From the NCBI GenBank assembly GCA_958450365.1, contig CAUEEP010000245.1, positions 62,001-126,000 on the forward strand: DNA of 64,000 bases, read 5' to 3'. Positions 50,233 through 62,041 of this stretch are shown here, piece by piece (positions within the stretch are counted from its first letter, which is position 1; the number at the start of each line of letters is the position of its first letter). This DNA is from Mesorhabditis belari (taxonomy: Eukaryota > Nematoda > Chromadorea > Rhabditida > Rhabditidae). The notes beneath the pieces were generated by a model. The model saw nothing but the letters and a program-made list of their open reading frames with translations. It was not told the origin of the DNA and made no database searches. The position numbers and the translations under genes are program-made.

Positions 50233-50662
50233 TTTCTCTTACCCATTTTGTACAAACACAATAAGTTGACATTCAATTTAATGGAGTCTACAACAGTCTT
50301 ACAAGTAGATCAAAACAGATTTAGCTCAAGTCCACTAAAGGCAATAGTCTAGTAATTTGAAAATCATTTAAGTGGAAAAAACCCGAAACTCTCCCTAATC
50401 CATCTAGCTAAGAAGTCAACCTGAAAATTTTGTTCAAAGGAAACGTCGAAATTTGTTGTCATGACTACAAGAAATGACCATTTTGAAGGAAAATAAAAGG
50501 AGAATTTTGAAGAGAACAAAAAGATGAAAAGAATGGTCAGTTTAGAAACTAGCATTCAACTTGTACCAGACTGCAGAAATGGACTTGTAGGACTGTTGTA
50601 GACTCCATTAAATTTAATGTAAACTTATTGTGTTTGTACAAAAAGGTAAGGGAAAAAGAGTT
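50233..50662. repeat. Inverted repeat with ~80-bp arms around a 265-bp spacer
   Basis: The left arm (about 50233-50312) contains ttgtacaaacacaataagtt and ggagtctacaacagtc. The right arm (about 50577-50660) is its inverse complement with a few differences. The layout suggests a fold-back transposable element; no target duplication was identified. Confidence 0.75.
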
Positions 50663-52221
50663 ACAAAAAGGTTTCTTTTCTGTTCAAAAAGGTTTTCTGC
50701 GTAGCTGCCCAGCCAAAGCAATCGTTGGTCTTTCAAAGCAGCTACACAAGAAATTTGAGGCAAGCGTTAGAATCGTTTAGAATCGTTAAATCGAAATTTT
50801 TCGTCCCAAGCGAATCGTTAAATCGAGAGGTGACGGTATAAGAAAAGTGACAAATAACTTGGATACTGGATGAATGAAAAGCACAGCATAGAAGGGAGGA
50901 TGTGGTGAAGCTGAATTATGCGTTAACGAAATTAGGAGAGGAAGGGAGGTGAAGGGCCAACATCCCATGCACAAGAGGCTCCTCTACTCCTCTAGCTCCT
51001 TCCCTTTTCCCCAAATATAGGACTTAGTGAGCTCTTGCGTCTCCCAATTCCTTGGCCACTTTCACGCACCAGTGTGAAAGCAAATTAGACATCCAATAAC
51101 TTGTGAGTCTCTCAACCCATTTCAAAGCTCATCAGTGGCACCTGCTTGGGGGGAATTGAAAGGAGTAACTGAGTGAGTGGATAGAAAAGTCTAGATAAAA
51201 TTGGTCTGCAAATAGGAAATGGCTTTGCTCTAGCTCAATTTTGACATTGATTTTGACATTGGCTGAGCCTTGCGATTAATCTCATCTCAAGAAAAACACA
51301 AACACAAAAAAAGAGAGCAAATGCGGTAATGGATGTAAGAATGGAAATGGATGGATGGAAGAGAGGAGTGGCTTTGAAAAGAAGACTGGAGATCCCTAAT
51401 TGCCGTGGCCATCTGAAGGGGGTGAAAAGAGAAGCCCTCTTGAAGGAGCTCCATTGTGTCTCCCACCCGTTCATCCCATCCATTCCCTATTCAATTCAGT
51501 CTCTTTCCTTTCCCCATTTTCACCTCACCGATCCTATCACACTTCTCAAAGCTTATCCTATGAGAATGAGCGTTTTTGGAAGAGATTTCTCCATTAAGGA
51601 TTGACTTTAAATCGAATTTTCAAAGTATCGATTCTTCAATTTCAAGATTGATGGGATTACTGAGTTCTAAAAAGATAAGCTACCGTAATCCCATTGAATT
51701 TTGTACTGACAAGATCGATAAGTCTAATTTTAAACTACTCGTCGGCCGGACTAATCATTTCTGATGTAAGAACGTGTCCTAAAGTCCCCAAGAGTTCTGA
51801 TCGTCGGATTTCGAATCGCGTGTGTGAAAGTGGAGCGTTGAATTTGGGCTAGACTCTCAAAATTGGTCCCCCGCACTTTTCCACGCACATATATAAATGT
51901 TTTCATTTGGTTCACTTCTTTGGAGGATATGCAACCCTTTCTACCCTTTTCGATTTCCCTCTCAACTACTCGGCTACAAGTGTTGAATTTATAAATAGGT
52001 GGAAGTCTCTGGGTAGGACAGCGAAAAAGTAATGTCCCTTCAAGCAGAATATTTGTTGGTGAGTGTTGGTGGAAGGATTCGGGATTCGAACTTGGATTGT
52101 AGAAATGTTTCAATAGTTTTGAGCTACGGTAATTGAAAGTTAAACGATCGATTATCGAACTTTCAACAAAAGATCTAAGACAGTTAAAAAAGAAAAATAA
52201 ATGAAGAGTAATGTTTTCAGA

Positions 52222-53010
52222 TCTGCTTCAAGATTTTATTATTTTGTGGATCTAGATATAAGTCAGGCTAGTCTAAGCCAATTGATGAGCTTGGATGAAG
52301 GAGAAATTCTTATCATTGCATAAATTCTTATCATAAATAAGAGTTCAAAAATTTTATGGATAACTTTTTTTTAAAGTCCAATTAGTTGAGCTTAAATAAA
52401 AGACAGAGTGAAATGATGATTGTTTTGGTGAAAGTGGGACCGATTAAGAGTCGTGTCGCGAAAGGATTACGAGAAATTCTGCTAGGGATTAGATGAAAAG
52501 GAGACGATGAAAATGATGATTGGGAAAAGGAAATTCTTGTAGGAATCATTCTTGTATCAAAGATTTGATCGGAGTCGCATGATTTTGAGATCAAATCGCA
52601 TAAATCAAGAGATGGAAATGTTGAATGAAGAGATGAATATCATTGGGAATTCTTCAGAATCTAGGAACTCAAGTTTTTGTGGAAAATTTTTGGACAGAAA
52701 GCTTTGCAACACTTTTTGCAACACTATCCATCAGCTATTCAATCTTATCAGCTGACAATGAGTACTTTTATCTGTATGAGACAAGCCTGGAGGCAAGCAG
52801 ACTTCTAGACATAAGTAGATCAGGCTTACTGCAAATATAATGAAGATAAGCGAACAGTGGGCAGACTTGAAGATTGGCATAATGATCTGCTTCAAGTTTT
52901 TATTATTTTGTGGATCTAGATATAAGTCAGGCTAGTCTAAGCCAATTGGTGAGCCTGGATCAAAGAGAAATTCTTATCATTGCATTAAATAAGAGTTCAA
53001 AAAGTTTATT
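52222..53010 (+). repeat. ~125-bp direct duplication (52222-52355 and 52887-53005)
   Basis: Both copies contain gtggatctagatataagtca and ggctagtctaagccaattg followed by gagaaattcttatcattgca. They differ by a handful of substitutions and one internal 16-bp duplication in the first copy. Confidence 0.85.
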
Positions 53011-53937
53011 TTGTTTCGTTGTTATTAAATAACACAAGAGGATGCCGATTCCTCTTAAAAAGAAAAGCCAAATTAGTCTAAATCATACAAAATAATCGAG
53101 GTCTTTAAAATGAAATGAAAACATTGTGTCATTGTCTCCTCCTTTCCGTTCATAGCATCTAGCATCCCCTTCTCCTAATCCCAGTTGTTTACATTGCCCC
53201 CCACGGTTCTTTCCATTTTCGCTCCTCATTTTCGGCTTTGCGCTCCCTTTTTTTTTCGTTTGTCGCAAATTGAAAACTTCAAACTTTTAGAGAGCCATTG
53301 CCTAAGGCCAGGAAAGGCTTGGGAAAGCAAAGCAAAGCAAAACAAAGCAAACGGAGAAATGCAAGCAATGAATTGAGTAATTGTAGTAAGATTCTAAAGA
53401 CATTATAGACTTGAATCCTGCTTGATTTAATTAATTTCTATCTATCAAAAGCTGTAACTATAAGTAAGTTCAAGAAAATCGTAGTAAAAGTTCAACGGTG
53501 TTAAACGTTATAAATTTGTGATCATTATAAAAATTCGATAAATTTCAAAACTCTTTTGACAAAAAAGAATTTGGAAAACGTATCTAAAAAGAGAAATAGG
53601 ATTAGTCAGTAAAGATTAGAGTTTTATTTTCATCTTGTAGAAAGAAAAACAAATGTTACCCTATCTCAATGAGCGTGCAGTGGGGAGGGGACAAATTAGC
53701 GGTTGTCCTCTCTCTTCCTCACTCCAATCCAAGAAGAGGTCACAACAAATGACGCTCCAATATGACTTGAACGAGATCTCGATTTGATTCGTAATTAGGA
53801 TTGTGTTAGGGAAAGAATGGCCCGAAAAACTGGAACTGAAATGAATTGAAAAGTTATGAGTCTGGCAATGAATCTCAACTGATAATGAGTCTAAAGTTTC
53901 AGCTTGAGATAAATTTTTTGAATTATAAAAGTACTGT

Positions 53938-54080
53938 AGGCTTTGAATAGCTTTGGATAGCTTTGAATAGCTTTGGATAGCTTTGGATAGCTTTGAATAG
54001 CTTTGGATAGCTTTGAATAGCTTTGCATAGCTTTGGATAGCTTTGGATAGCTTTGGATAGCTTTGGATAGCTTTGGATAA
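53938..54080 (+). repeat. 10-bp tandem repeat (gctttggata)n
   Basis: About fourteen units of gctttggata or gctttgaata. Confidence 0.9.
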
Positions 54081-54595
54081 AGCTCATTTTAAATATAAAC
54101 CTAATAAAAGCAAGATGAAACTATCAGTAAATCAACTTCCGAAAATTTGGATATTTAAAAGTGATGACGATGATTCGGATGGGGGAAAAAAGCTTTATGT
54201 GAGTGAGAGTTGAATTGAATAAGTGAAGGGAGAAAAGGAGAGGAGAATGGAGATCCCAAAGAAGAGAAAACTCTCGAATTTTTGAGTACTGAATCCGAAA
54301 TGGGAAAGAGATGGGGGAAAGCAAAGGCAAAGTTGGGCAGAGTTATTCGCTCAACGAGGCTTACTAAAAATATCAAATAGGCTTCTGGTTAGATATGAAA
54401 AATGCACAAATTGATTCCTCAAGTGCTGAAATGGATAAAGGAACCAGAGTGAGCTAAATCTTATCTAAAAATCTAAAAGTTTACAGCTTTCTTACGTTTA
54501 CAGCTTTACAGCTTTCCAAGTTATTCACTTTTTAGAAACGAATCTTATCTATAACGATATCTACAAATTATCTTCACCGTCGATTATGTAAAGAA

Positions 54596-54695
54596 GCGAA
54601 TTAAAGCCTTTATTGAATTAAAGCCTTTGTTGAATTAAAGCCTTTATTGAATTAAAGCCTTTATTGAATTAAAGCCTTTGTTGAATTAAAGCCAA
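54596..54695 (+). repeat. 19-bp tandem repeat (ttgaattaaagccttta)n
   Basis: About five units of gaattaaagccttt(a/g)tt. Confidence 0.9.
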
Positions 54696-55721
54696 AGCGG
54701 ATGGAGGCCACTTCGAAAATTTCTTGTAATTATTAAATGCTTTTGTTACAACTATTATATAAATAAATATTTTTACATGTTCTTTGAAAGAAAATTAAAT
54801 TATGGCGTTTTCTTTGGCGCACGTAATTTTCAGCCACCCTGTATAAAAGAATCTAAAGGACTTAACGAAAGACAAACGAAAGACGAAAGACAACGAAAGT
54901 GTTGAATCCAGAAAATAGATATCTAGATAATAATATCAATTCGATATTATCGGATAAATATCTGAAAAAATGGATGAATGATGGGAGAATGGTGTGGTGC
55001 GTGTGAGTGAGCAATTCAGTTTGTCTCTCCACTTTTTTGAGAGCAGATTCCAAAAGAGTGAGATTACCCAGCCGTGTGAATGAACAACCATCCAAAAAGT
55101 CATCCTTTTCTTTAGTCGGAAAATGGTCATTTGCTAGTTGTAAATGTACTTTGTGCTCGTGAATTTCTGGTAAACTTTAGGCCTCATTTCGAAGCAGTGG
55201 TTTCATTTTCGAGCAAAATGAAGAATTCAGTGCACTAGAAAGGATTTGCTTACAGTTTTAAGCACCACAGAGTACGCAAGTAAAGCGCAATTTCCCTTTT
55301 AGTTTATTCAAGTTCCCTTTTAGTTTATTATGATATTTATGAAAAAGTTATGACCTAAAAAATTTGTGTCTAATATGTTTAATCTAAAGAATCTCTTGTA
55401 ACTTGTAACTTTTCCCTTTTCCCTGAAAAATCCTAAAATTCTCTTGGTTTATCGGATTTTCAAAGCAAAAAAAATTCACAATAGAAGCAAAATCAAATCA
55501 GATCACTCATTGGAAAAATCTGAGATCTAATTATATGATGAAAGGAATGAAGGAAATGGAAAGAGAAATGAGGGAAAGAAAAAGGACAAGAAATCGAGAA
55601 GAAACATGGTTGTCAGCATTGTTTAGCGGTAATTAGAGAAATGCGATAGACAGGGGCGCGGTCGAGAAGTGACAGCGAGGTTGATTTGTGTTTATACACT
55701 GCACTTTTTTGAGATGGCTAA

Positions 55722-55795
55722 GATGGCCGACTGGCTAAGAGCCCTGTATCTTACTAGGAAACGACCAGATTTCGCAAGCGCGACTCCGAACCAAA
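55722..55795 (+). repeat. tRNA-like degenerate sequence
   Basis: atggccgactggctaagagc resembles a Leu/Ser-type A box and matches about 24 of 32 bases at 33444. No convincing acceptor stem or T-arm is found downstream. Confidence 0.3.
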
Positions 55796-57723
55796 GCTAT
55801 ATGACTTGCGCAAGTCGGACACGGGCAACACGATGGCGTTTTTAGTATTTGCCTAAACGCTCTAGATTTCTGTAAAAACGCATTTGAAATTTGACCCCCT
55901 AGTGCACTGAGTAAGGGGATGTTTTAGGATTGGTTACACACGAGATTTACCCATTGATAGAGTTTATTAAGTGTGAGTTCTTTCACAGGATTCATCAATT
56001 TGCATATTAATTTGGTATTTATAGGCCAGGACTTACCGCTGGTAAGTTAGTATGCAAATTGATCTTTAGCGTTTTGATTAACCATTGATTTTTAGCATTT
56101 GTTCTCCTAGATTCAAGTACCGAAATCACTGAAATCAATGAATGAACGAAATCGGTACTACTTATCAAATTCAAATTTAGCTTTGAATAATTCTAACTAA
56201 CATCTATGGTAGTTGGCATTTAAAGCTGCTAGGTATTCAAAAAATAATGTATCACAGTTCTCAAGTTCCAAAAATGAAGCTAGTTGGATCGAAACAAATC
56301 AGCAGTACAAAGCGTTACAAGCTTAAAATTGAGACAAGACTTTAAACCTGAGCACAAAAAAGCGAATTTGATAAAACTGTGTTTAAAAACACAAATCTAA
56401 TACATTAGGCATATTCCATGTGCACCAAAAACCAAAATTTCGTAGACCTTACAGCATTGGGAAAAAGTACAAGAGGTTTTCCGAAAAGAAAAGATGTGTG
56501 CTTCTTGTGAGATGGGGGCTAACTCTAGGACGCGAGTCCGGTGAAGGGGGATTCCGTTACAGGGAGCCGCGAAATACGAGCCAAACATCCCTTTCCTTTC
56601 TCTCAATCATAGCCAGACAGCTATCCATTCGATGTTCTATGTGGTGGGTACTTCTTGCAACAAGAAAACTCCTTTCACCAACCCTTTCTAACAAAAGAGG
56701 CACAACAATACTGCTGTAACTTGGAGGTGTTTTAAGGGAGGAGAATTTTCGCGGAGATGTTTAGAACTTGTTTGGCGTATTGTTTGGAAAGTACACAATG
56801 TAACTGTCAAATTCTAATGTCTAATGCAATCAAATTGTCTGGATCTATAACTCAATTTCATCTAGGATACGATCTCTATGAAACAAAGCTAATTGAAAAC
56901 AGATTGTCATAGATGAAATAGGTAAGCGAATGAGTAAGGTAAGATGAAGAGGACCCAACTAAATGACTCTAGTCGACTCTGACTCGAAACAAAGACAAAG
57001 GAGTATCAAAGTATGAGTGAGAGGGGAGTCTCACACACAAAAGACAAGTAAAAGAGAAGAGAGATTTTTGGACGAAGGAGTCACGCCTTGATTGGCAGGT
57101 CACTCGCTTGGGTGCATGACGGGAGGTCGATTGGGTGAATGAAGAGTGGAATGGAGAGAAAAGAGGAAAGATTCCAGAGTGAGATCACTATTCAACCTTT
57201 CTCTCTCTTCCTATCTCCTTTTGAGAGATCTCACCGGACAGCCGGCTACTTGACATACTCATTCGAGTGATTGAAGATGACTAATGGAAACACCCTTATT
57301 ATATAAACCGCTTGATAAAGGAGACATGCGAAATTCCAGTAAAAGAAAGAAATTTCAATTAAAAGAAATTCCAGTGTTATCTGATAAATAAAATGAGACT
57401 CTAAAGAAGATTGCGGTACTTTTTACTGACATTTTTTTTGAGAAAACACACTTTTAACATTACATTAGCTCTACAATATACAATATCCTCATTGCACGAG
57501 TTTAGTTTTCATTTGGCAAAACACAGTTCTATCTACTCTAAATATAAGTTTTAAAGTTTTTTGCTGCTACCTAATTTTTTCTTTTACCTGGACTAATAGG
57601 TTGTAATTAAAAATTTGCGTTTAAAAGCGATTTCCCGTCATTTCTTTGTCAAATGCGCCTCCGTTTCGCTCATTTTTCTATACGTTTTTATGATTTGGTC
57701 GGTGATCATCTGAGGATCGTTGT

Positions 57724-59436
57724 ATGGGTGATTCGCGCAGCAACTTTAAATTACGAAATTATTTGGTGAGCTTCTTTTACATGTTTTTATGGCTTTAAGA
57801 TTTTATAAGCACTTTATCTAATAACATTGACAAATTCTACTAGATCTTTTCACTGAAACGCAAAATTTCTAATTGTTTTTATGCAAAATAATATTTTTTT
57901 GCTATTTGCTAATAAAATGTTTGCTTTTTAGAAACGTCTTGCGATGAAGGTGAGAAAAGCTCTTCCAAACGTCGGCCATTCACAGGTTTTGTTTTATTTG
58001 ATGCATTTCTTGTAATAATACTTTGTTGAGTTTATTGTTCCAGTAATGGATTAATTTTTTAGGCTACAAATGGTATCCGGAAAACATGAGAGTGCCGGGT
58101 CCTCTCGTGAGAAGTTCCTCGAGACGATCGGCGGAGCTCATCTGGGACTCGTCAGTTTTAGCCTTGTTTCAAGTCTAAATTCATACTAATGTTTCTTTTT
58201 AGAGATGCAACGGATTCTGAGGAATACGACAGATCAACTTCAATTTCAACTCCCCGGTCTCTCATCCCGATGACTACGACGAGGAGGATAACCGCGGCGA
58301 TAGGAATTGGACCAATTCGACGCCGGGTAACAAATCTTTTGACACTAATAAACTTCGGGGAGCCCACTTTGGCCCGACTCGGTCGGAATGTATTTTTTTG
58401 CCTGTTTGTTATTTTACTTTTTCTGGGGTAATCAAACATGATGAATCTATTGATAATATTTTTAGAAAGTTTTGAACAATCTTTATTGATATTTTGATAA
58501 GCTAGATGGAGTTTTATGATAACTTGTTGAAAATATTCTAAAAATATTGTCAATCGATTAAACGTATTTGATTACCCCAGAAAAAGCAAAGCAAGGCAAG
58601 ACTAGAAAAAACACGCCTAGAATAGGGTCTGACCAAGTCGGGTCAAAGTGGTCCCCAGAAGTTGATTAGTACCAATCTTTTGACTATTTAAGCATCGAGT
58701 TGTCAAAAATGCGTATACGATTGAATGTTTGGGATAGATGCAACCAAATGATTATGTTTCTGTTTAGGTTCAGGAAGCGCATCGTCTATGTGTTCTGATG
58801 ATACCACCTTTGGTATCGTTCGACTGTTAGAAATCGATTTGAATGTTGTTGGGTAAGTTATCATTTAGTCCAACTTCTTTATTTTTGAGGACCTTTTAAA
58901 TAATCATTTATCGTTTAGAAAAGGTTCTTTGTCGATTCTGCGAGATGGATGAGATGGCGTTTATTTTATCAGCTGCAAACCTTGTCTCACAGGAACACCC
59001 ATTTCAGCGACGAGTTAAGGTAGTTTTTGATGAAATAGAAAGAAATAATATATTGTACGAAACAGCATATATGCTATAAAAAATTGGATTAATTTTATAT
59101 TGTTTTTATCTAGAAATCCGATTGCCGCCTGTTGAGACGTTCGGCTGAGGAGTTCGCGGTGAGAAAAAAATGGCAAAAGGCATGGGTTGAATATCGGCGG
59201 AGACATCCGTATCATCAAGTGAGCGTTGAAGAAGATGATGAAGAGGACGATGAAGAACTGTCAAACTATCTTGCAAAGGTACCATTAACCAGCGTTACGA
59301 TCTGACGGTTTATTTTAGACTACGAATGTCTGTAAAGAAAATCTAAAAAAAGCGGTAAGGTTTTTTACTAATCGCACATTTTCTTTTTATTCAGGTTACT
59401 TGGATAACAAATAGCGTGAACAATTTTGGCTTCTAA
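57724..59436 (+). CDS. Multi-exon gene of unknown family
   Basis: Candidate exons: MGDSRSNFKLRNYL (57724-57765, donor gtgagc); a short exon near 57934; an exon near 58063-58150 readable as GYKWYPENMRVPGPLVRSSS then RRSAELIWDS; 58202-58326 (DATDSEEYDRSTSISTPRSL); about 58769-58851 (GSGSASSMCSDDTTFGIVRL then LEIDLNVVG); about 58920-59018 (VLCRFCEMDEMAFILSAANL then VSQEHPFQRRVK); 59115-59278 (RRSAEEFAVRKKWQKAWVEY, then acidic EEDDEEDDEELSNYLAK); 59320 onward; and a final exon ending NNFGF (stop 59434-59436), with AATAAA at 59503. Two joins (near 57950 and 58920) do not keep frame as read. Serine-rich, charged protein; no domain recognised. Confidence 0.5.
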
Positions 59437-59686
59437 ATGGGGGAAACGATAAAGAATTTTAATGTATTAATAGAGTGCTATTAGTTTGGGTGAATTTGGT
59501 GTAATAAAGCTTTTTTTATCGTTGTTAATTTGGATGTATGGGTTCAAAATCCTACTTAAACATTTACTGGGTTTTTATTTGTCTCTCTTGCCACTTCGGT
59601 CGTGGTTTGAACATATTTTAAACAGAATTCTGTTTTTTTCAAAAACAAACATGAAACTTTGATTTCAGTACACTCTGAGGCACTTG

Positions 59687-61539
59687 ATGAAACAACAATT
59701 TGATCTTGTAGAAGAATGTAGGTTTTGTTTTATCAGTAAAAAAATTATTATGCTTATCTTTGAAACCATTAGTGATAAGTTTTTTAGGCAATTTGAAGTT
59801 GATTGCAAAAAGGTATCTGCTCGTCCAAAAGATCGGCTCGGGGTCCTTCGGTGAAATCTACATTGCAATTGATGTGCGGAAAGCGAAAGAAGTGGCAATA
59901 AAAGTTGAGAAAGCGGAAGTAAGGTTTCATTTCGGTGCTGCTATGCAAGGATGGGGCCACGAGGAAATTTGCATTTATATTCAACTTCCGTTGGTGTAGA
60001 TTTCTTTCTTTACTCCATTGACTATTTCCAATTTTCTAAATTAACAAAACTAAACAAAGATAACATAACAATAACATAACAAATAGGTGATACTTAACTT
60101 AAAAATTACTGGCACGGATAAGTTTTAATATTTGAAAGGTTCTTGAGCAAAAGACTATTCAAAGCAGTCATTTGTTGTGATTTTTCCAAAAAAAAAAAAA
60201 AAATTTACGGCTTTTTTGATTTTTGACTTTATTAAATGTAAATTTCTTAGTGGCCCCATCTTGGTGTAGTGGCACCTTCCTTTCAAAGACATTGGCGTTT
60301 GGGTTAAAGTTCGAAATGTCTTTTCAACATTGTTCCTTTAGCTTCGACACCCACAACTCCCCCATGAAGCTCGACTCTACAAGCGGCTCAAGGGTGGCCC
60401 AGCAGTCCCAAAGATGAAATGGTAAGTGTTGACAATGCCACTCACAAATATAACTTTTGATTTGGGTTGGGTACTCAATATGGCTACCGATTTCTCGTTC
60501 TCGACTTGCTCGGGCCGTCATTGGAGGATCTTCTCAACTATTGCGGAGGACAATTCACTCAAAAAACGGTTCTAATGTTGGCAGATCAGATGATTATGCG
60601 CATTCAATACTTACATGAACAAAACTATGTTCATCGAGATATAAAACCCGCCAATTTTTTGATGGGTAACGGTCAGAGTTGTAATCGAGTACATCTCATC
60701 GATTTCGGCTTAGCAAAGAGGTTAGTTTTTGTGTAAACTTTGTTACTGCACCAAAAACAAGATAGAGGGATTGTTTTATCTCTTGATTTTAAAATGCATA
60801 CGTTTTTTGGAATTCCGCTTACTAGCTCCCTGTTTTACTCTTGTTCTTTTTTCAGATATCGCAAAAATCCGTTCACCGGTCACATCAATTATCATGAATA
60901 CAAACGTTTTATCGGAACTACGCGTTACGTCTCTTTAAACACGCATCTAGGTGTCGAACAAGCTAGAAGGTTAGTTTTCAGTTTTCATTTAAATAGCAAG
61001 AGTATGTATTTAGAGACGATCTAGAAGCTCTCGGCTATATCCTCGTCCAATTTAGCACCGGTTCTCTACCGTGGATGGGAGTCGTTACACGATCCAAGAA
61101 ACGCCGAAATAAGAGGATTGGTGCAGTGGTAAAATATAATTTAATAACTAAATTTTGTAGGATGGTTTTAGAAAATATCGATTTCACTTGAGAAGCTATG
61201 CGTCGGTCTTCCACCATGTTATCAAGAGTACCTCGCTTATGTTCGCGGCCTTGGTTATCATCAAAATCCGGATTACGGGCATTGTCGACAAATTTTCAGA
61301 AACTACTTTCTCAGTCAGAACATGAAGGTTTGTTGTTGTTTTACAAATGTTTTATATTTTACTGTACTGTTAGGTTGTTTTTTGCACCGAACTATTGTTG
61401 TGTACGCTTCTACTGAGTTTAGGAGGATTTTGATTATGACTGGTATCAAGTGAACAGACGACGAAAGACAAACTCCTCCCTCTCTCCATCTCAATCATCC
61501 AAAGAGTTTCAAATGATAACGCCTAGACCCAACATTTAA
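59687..61539 (+). CDS. Casein kinase 1 family protein kinase
   Basis: Exons from ATG 59687 give [20 protein letters not shown], then the CK1 lobe: [76 protein letters not shown] then KPANFLMG, and [10 protein letters not shown]. They continue with [58 protein letters not shown] and [15 protein letters not shown], and end [16 protein letters not shown] at 61539. The Gly loop, K, HRDIKPAN and DFG are all present, and the domain order and length fit CK1 serine/threonine kinases, a family widely expanded in nematodes. One anomaly: the intron starting at 60422 (gtaagt) has no AG before the point where the frame resumes (60466, after tttgg), so that acceptor is mutated, misread or non-canonical. 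Confidence 0.87.
59934..60275. mobile_element. MITE-like inverted repeat in a CK1 intron
   Basis: About 45 bp at 59934-59978 (aaggatggggccacgaggaa at its core) match the inverse complement of 60230-60275 (ttcttagtggccccatcttg) with about eight differences. Between them lies AT-rich DNA with a 15-base A run near 60188. The element accounts for the unusual length of this intron (about 420 bp). Confidence 0.6.
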
Positions 61540-62041
61540 TTTATGTAGATACTTTGGTCGAAATTTTTTTAACATTGTTTATGATCTTTAGTAAACTTAG
61601 TTATAATATCTATTTGGTCGTTGTTGTACGTTCCTGGTTATCTTTACTTTTCACTTTTCACAATTTTCGACCTCTCGTTATTTCTGTGCTTTGTTTTACA
61701 AATAAACTTTCGAGTACATAAACGTAACAAATCTACTTGTGACGTGAGTGGTGTCGGCCACTATGTACGACTAGAGTCAACGAGGTCATGCAATGAATGG
61801 GAGTAAAACAATATGGAGCGAGTGACCCCTTACTCTCGCAACAAAGGAGTGAACAATGGAGCCAACTCGAGGTTCTTAAAACAGCATTTTCTGTTTATGT
61901 GTATAATGTTTAACATAATGGGACCATAAACAGAGAATGCTGTTTACAATTTATTCAGCCTGAAATCGAAATTACAGAACAAAGGTTGAAATTATTTCAC
62001 TCAAAGATATGGCAAATAAAAAAGACACGGGAATGAAGTTT
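61540..62041. other. Convergent intergenic region with a miRNA-like hairpin
   Basis: 3' flanks of the CK1 gene and of the minus-strand BORCS5 gene. A small plus-strand frame (61621-61806) has no supporting features. The hairpin is listed separately. Confidence 0.5.
61876..61947. ncRNA. miRNA-precursor-like hairpin
   Basis: The 5' arm 61878-61898 (aaacagcattttctgtttatg) pairs along all 21 positions with 61925-61945, with one G-U pair, around a 26-nt loop. Total length is about 70 nt, typical of a pri-miRNA stem. Flanking bases contribute few further pairs. I cannot tell which strand would be transcribed, and I recognise no known miRNA seed. A short palindromic repeat is the alternative. Confidence 0.45.

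Larger units (their letters stand above)
48495..57723. other. ~9-kb region without recognised genes
   Basis: Contains a tRNA-like element, an inverted-repeat element (50.2-50.7 kb), a direct duplication (52.2/52.9 kb), tandem repeats (53.9 and 54.6 kb), a second tRNA-like fragment (55.73 kb) and a small hairpin at 56034-56050 (acttaccgctggtaagt). The frames at 51751-52113, 56397-56719 and 49808-50089 carry no recognisable domain. It may include the 5' end and promoter of the ROR gene, which I cannot identify. Confidence 0.5.

Noticed and set aside
50364..50555. Hydrophobic N-terminus resembling a signal peptide, considered as the missing first ROR exon
   Set aside because: The hydrophobic run is a by-product of T-rich sequence; no good donor in phase with the next candidate exon was found, and part of it lies in an inverted repeat.
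51751..52113. 120-codon minus-strand ORF
   Set aside because: No domain, no clear splice context, and composition like the surrounding repeat-rich DNA.
54780..54845. Mariner-like end (agccaccctgta) near 54.84 kb
   Set aside because: Only one terminus is visible and no matching inverted end could be found within several kb, so an element could not be delimited.
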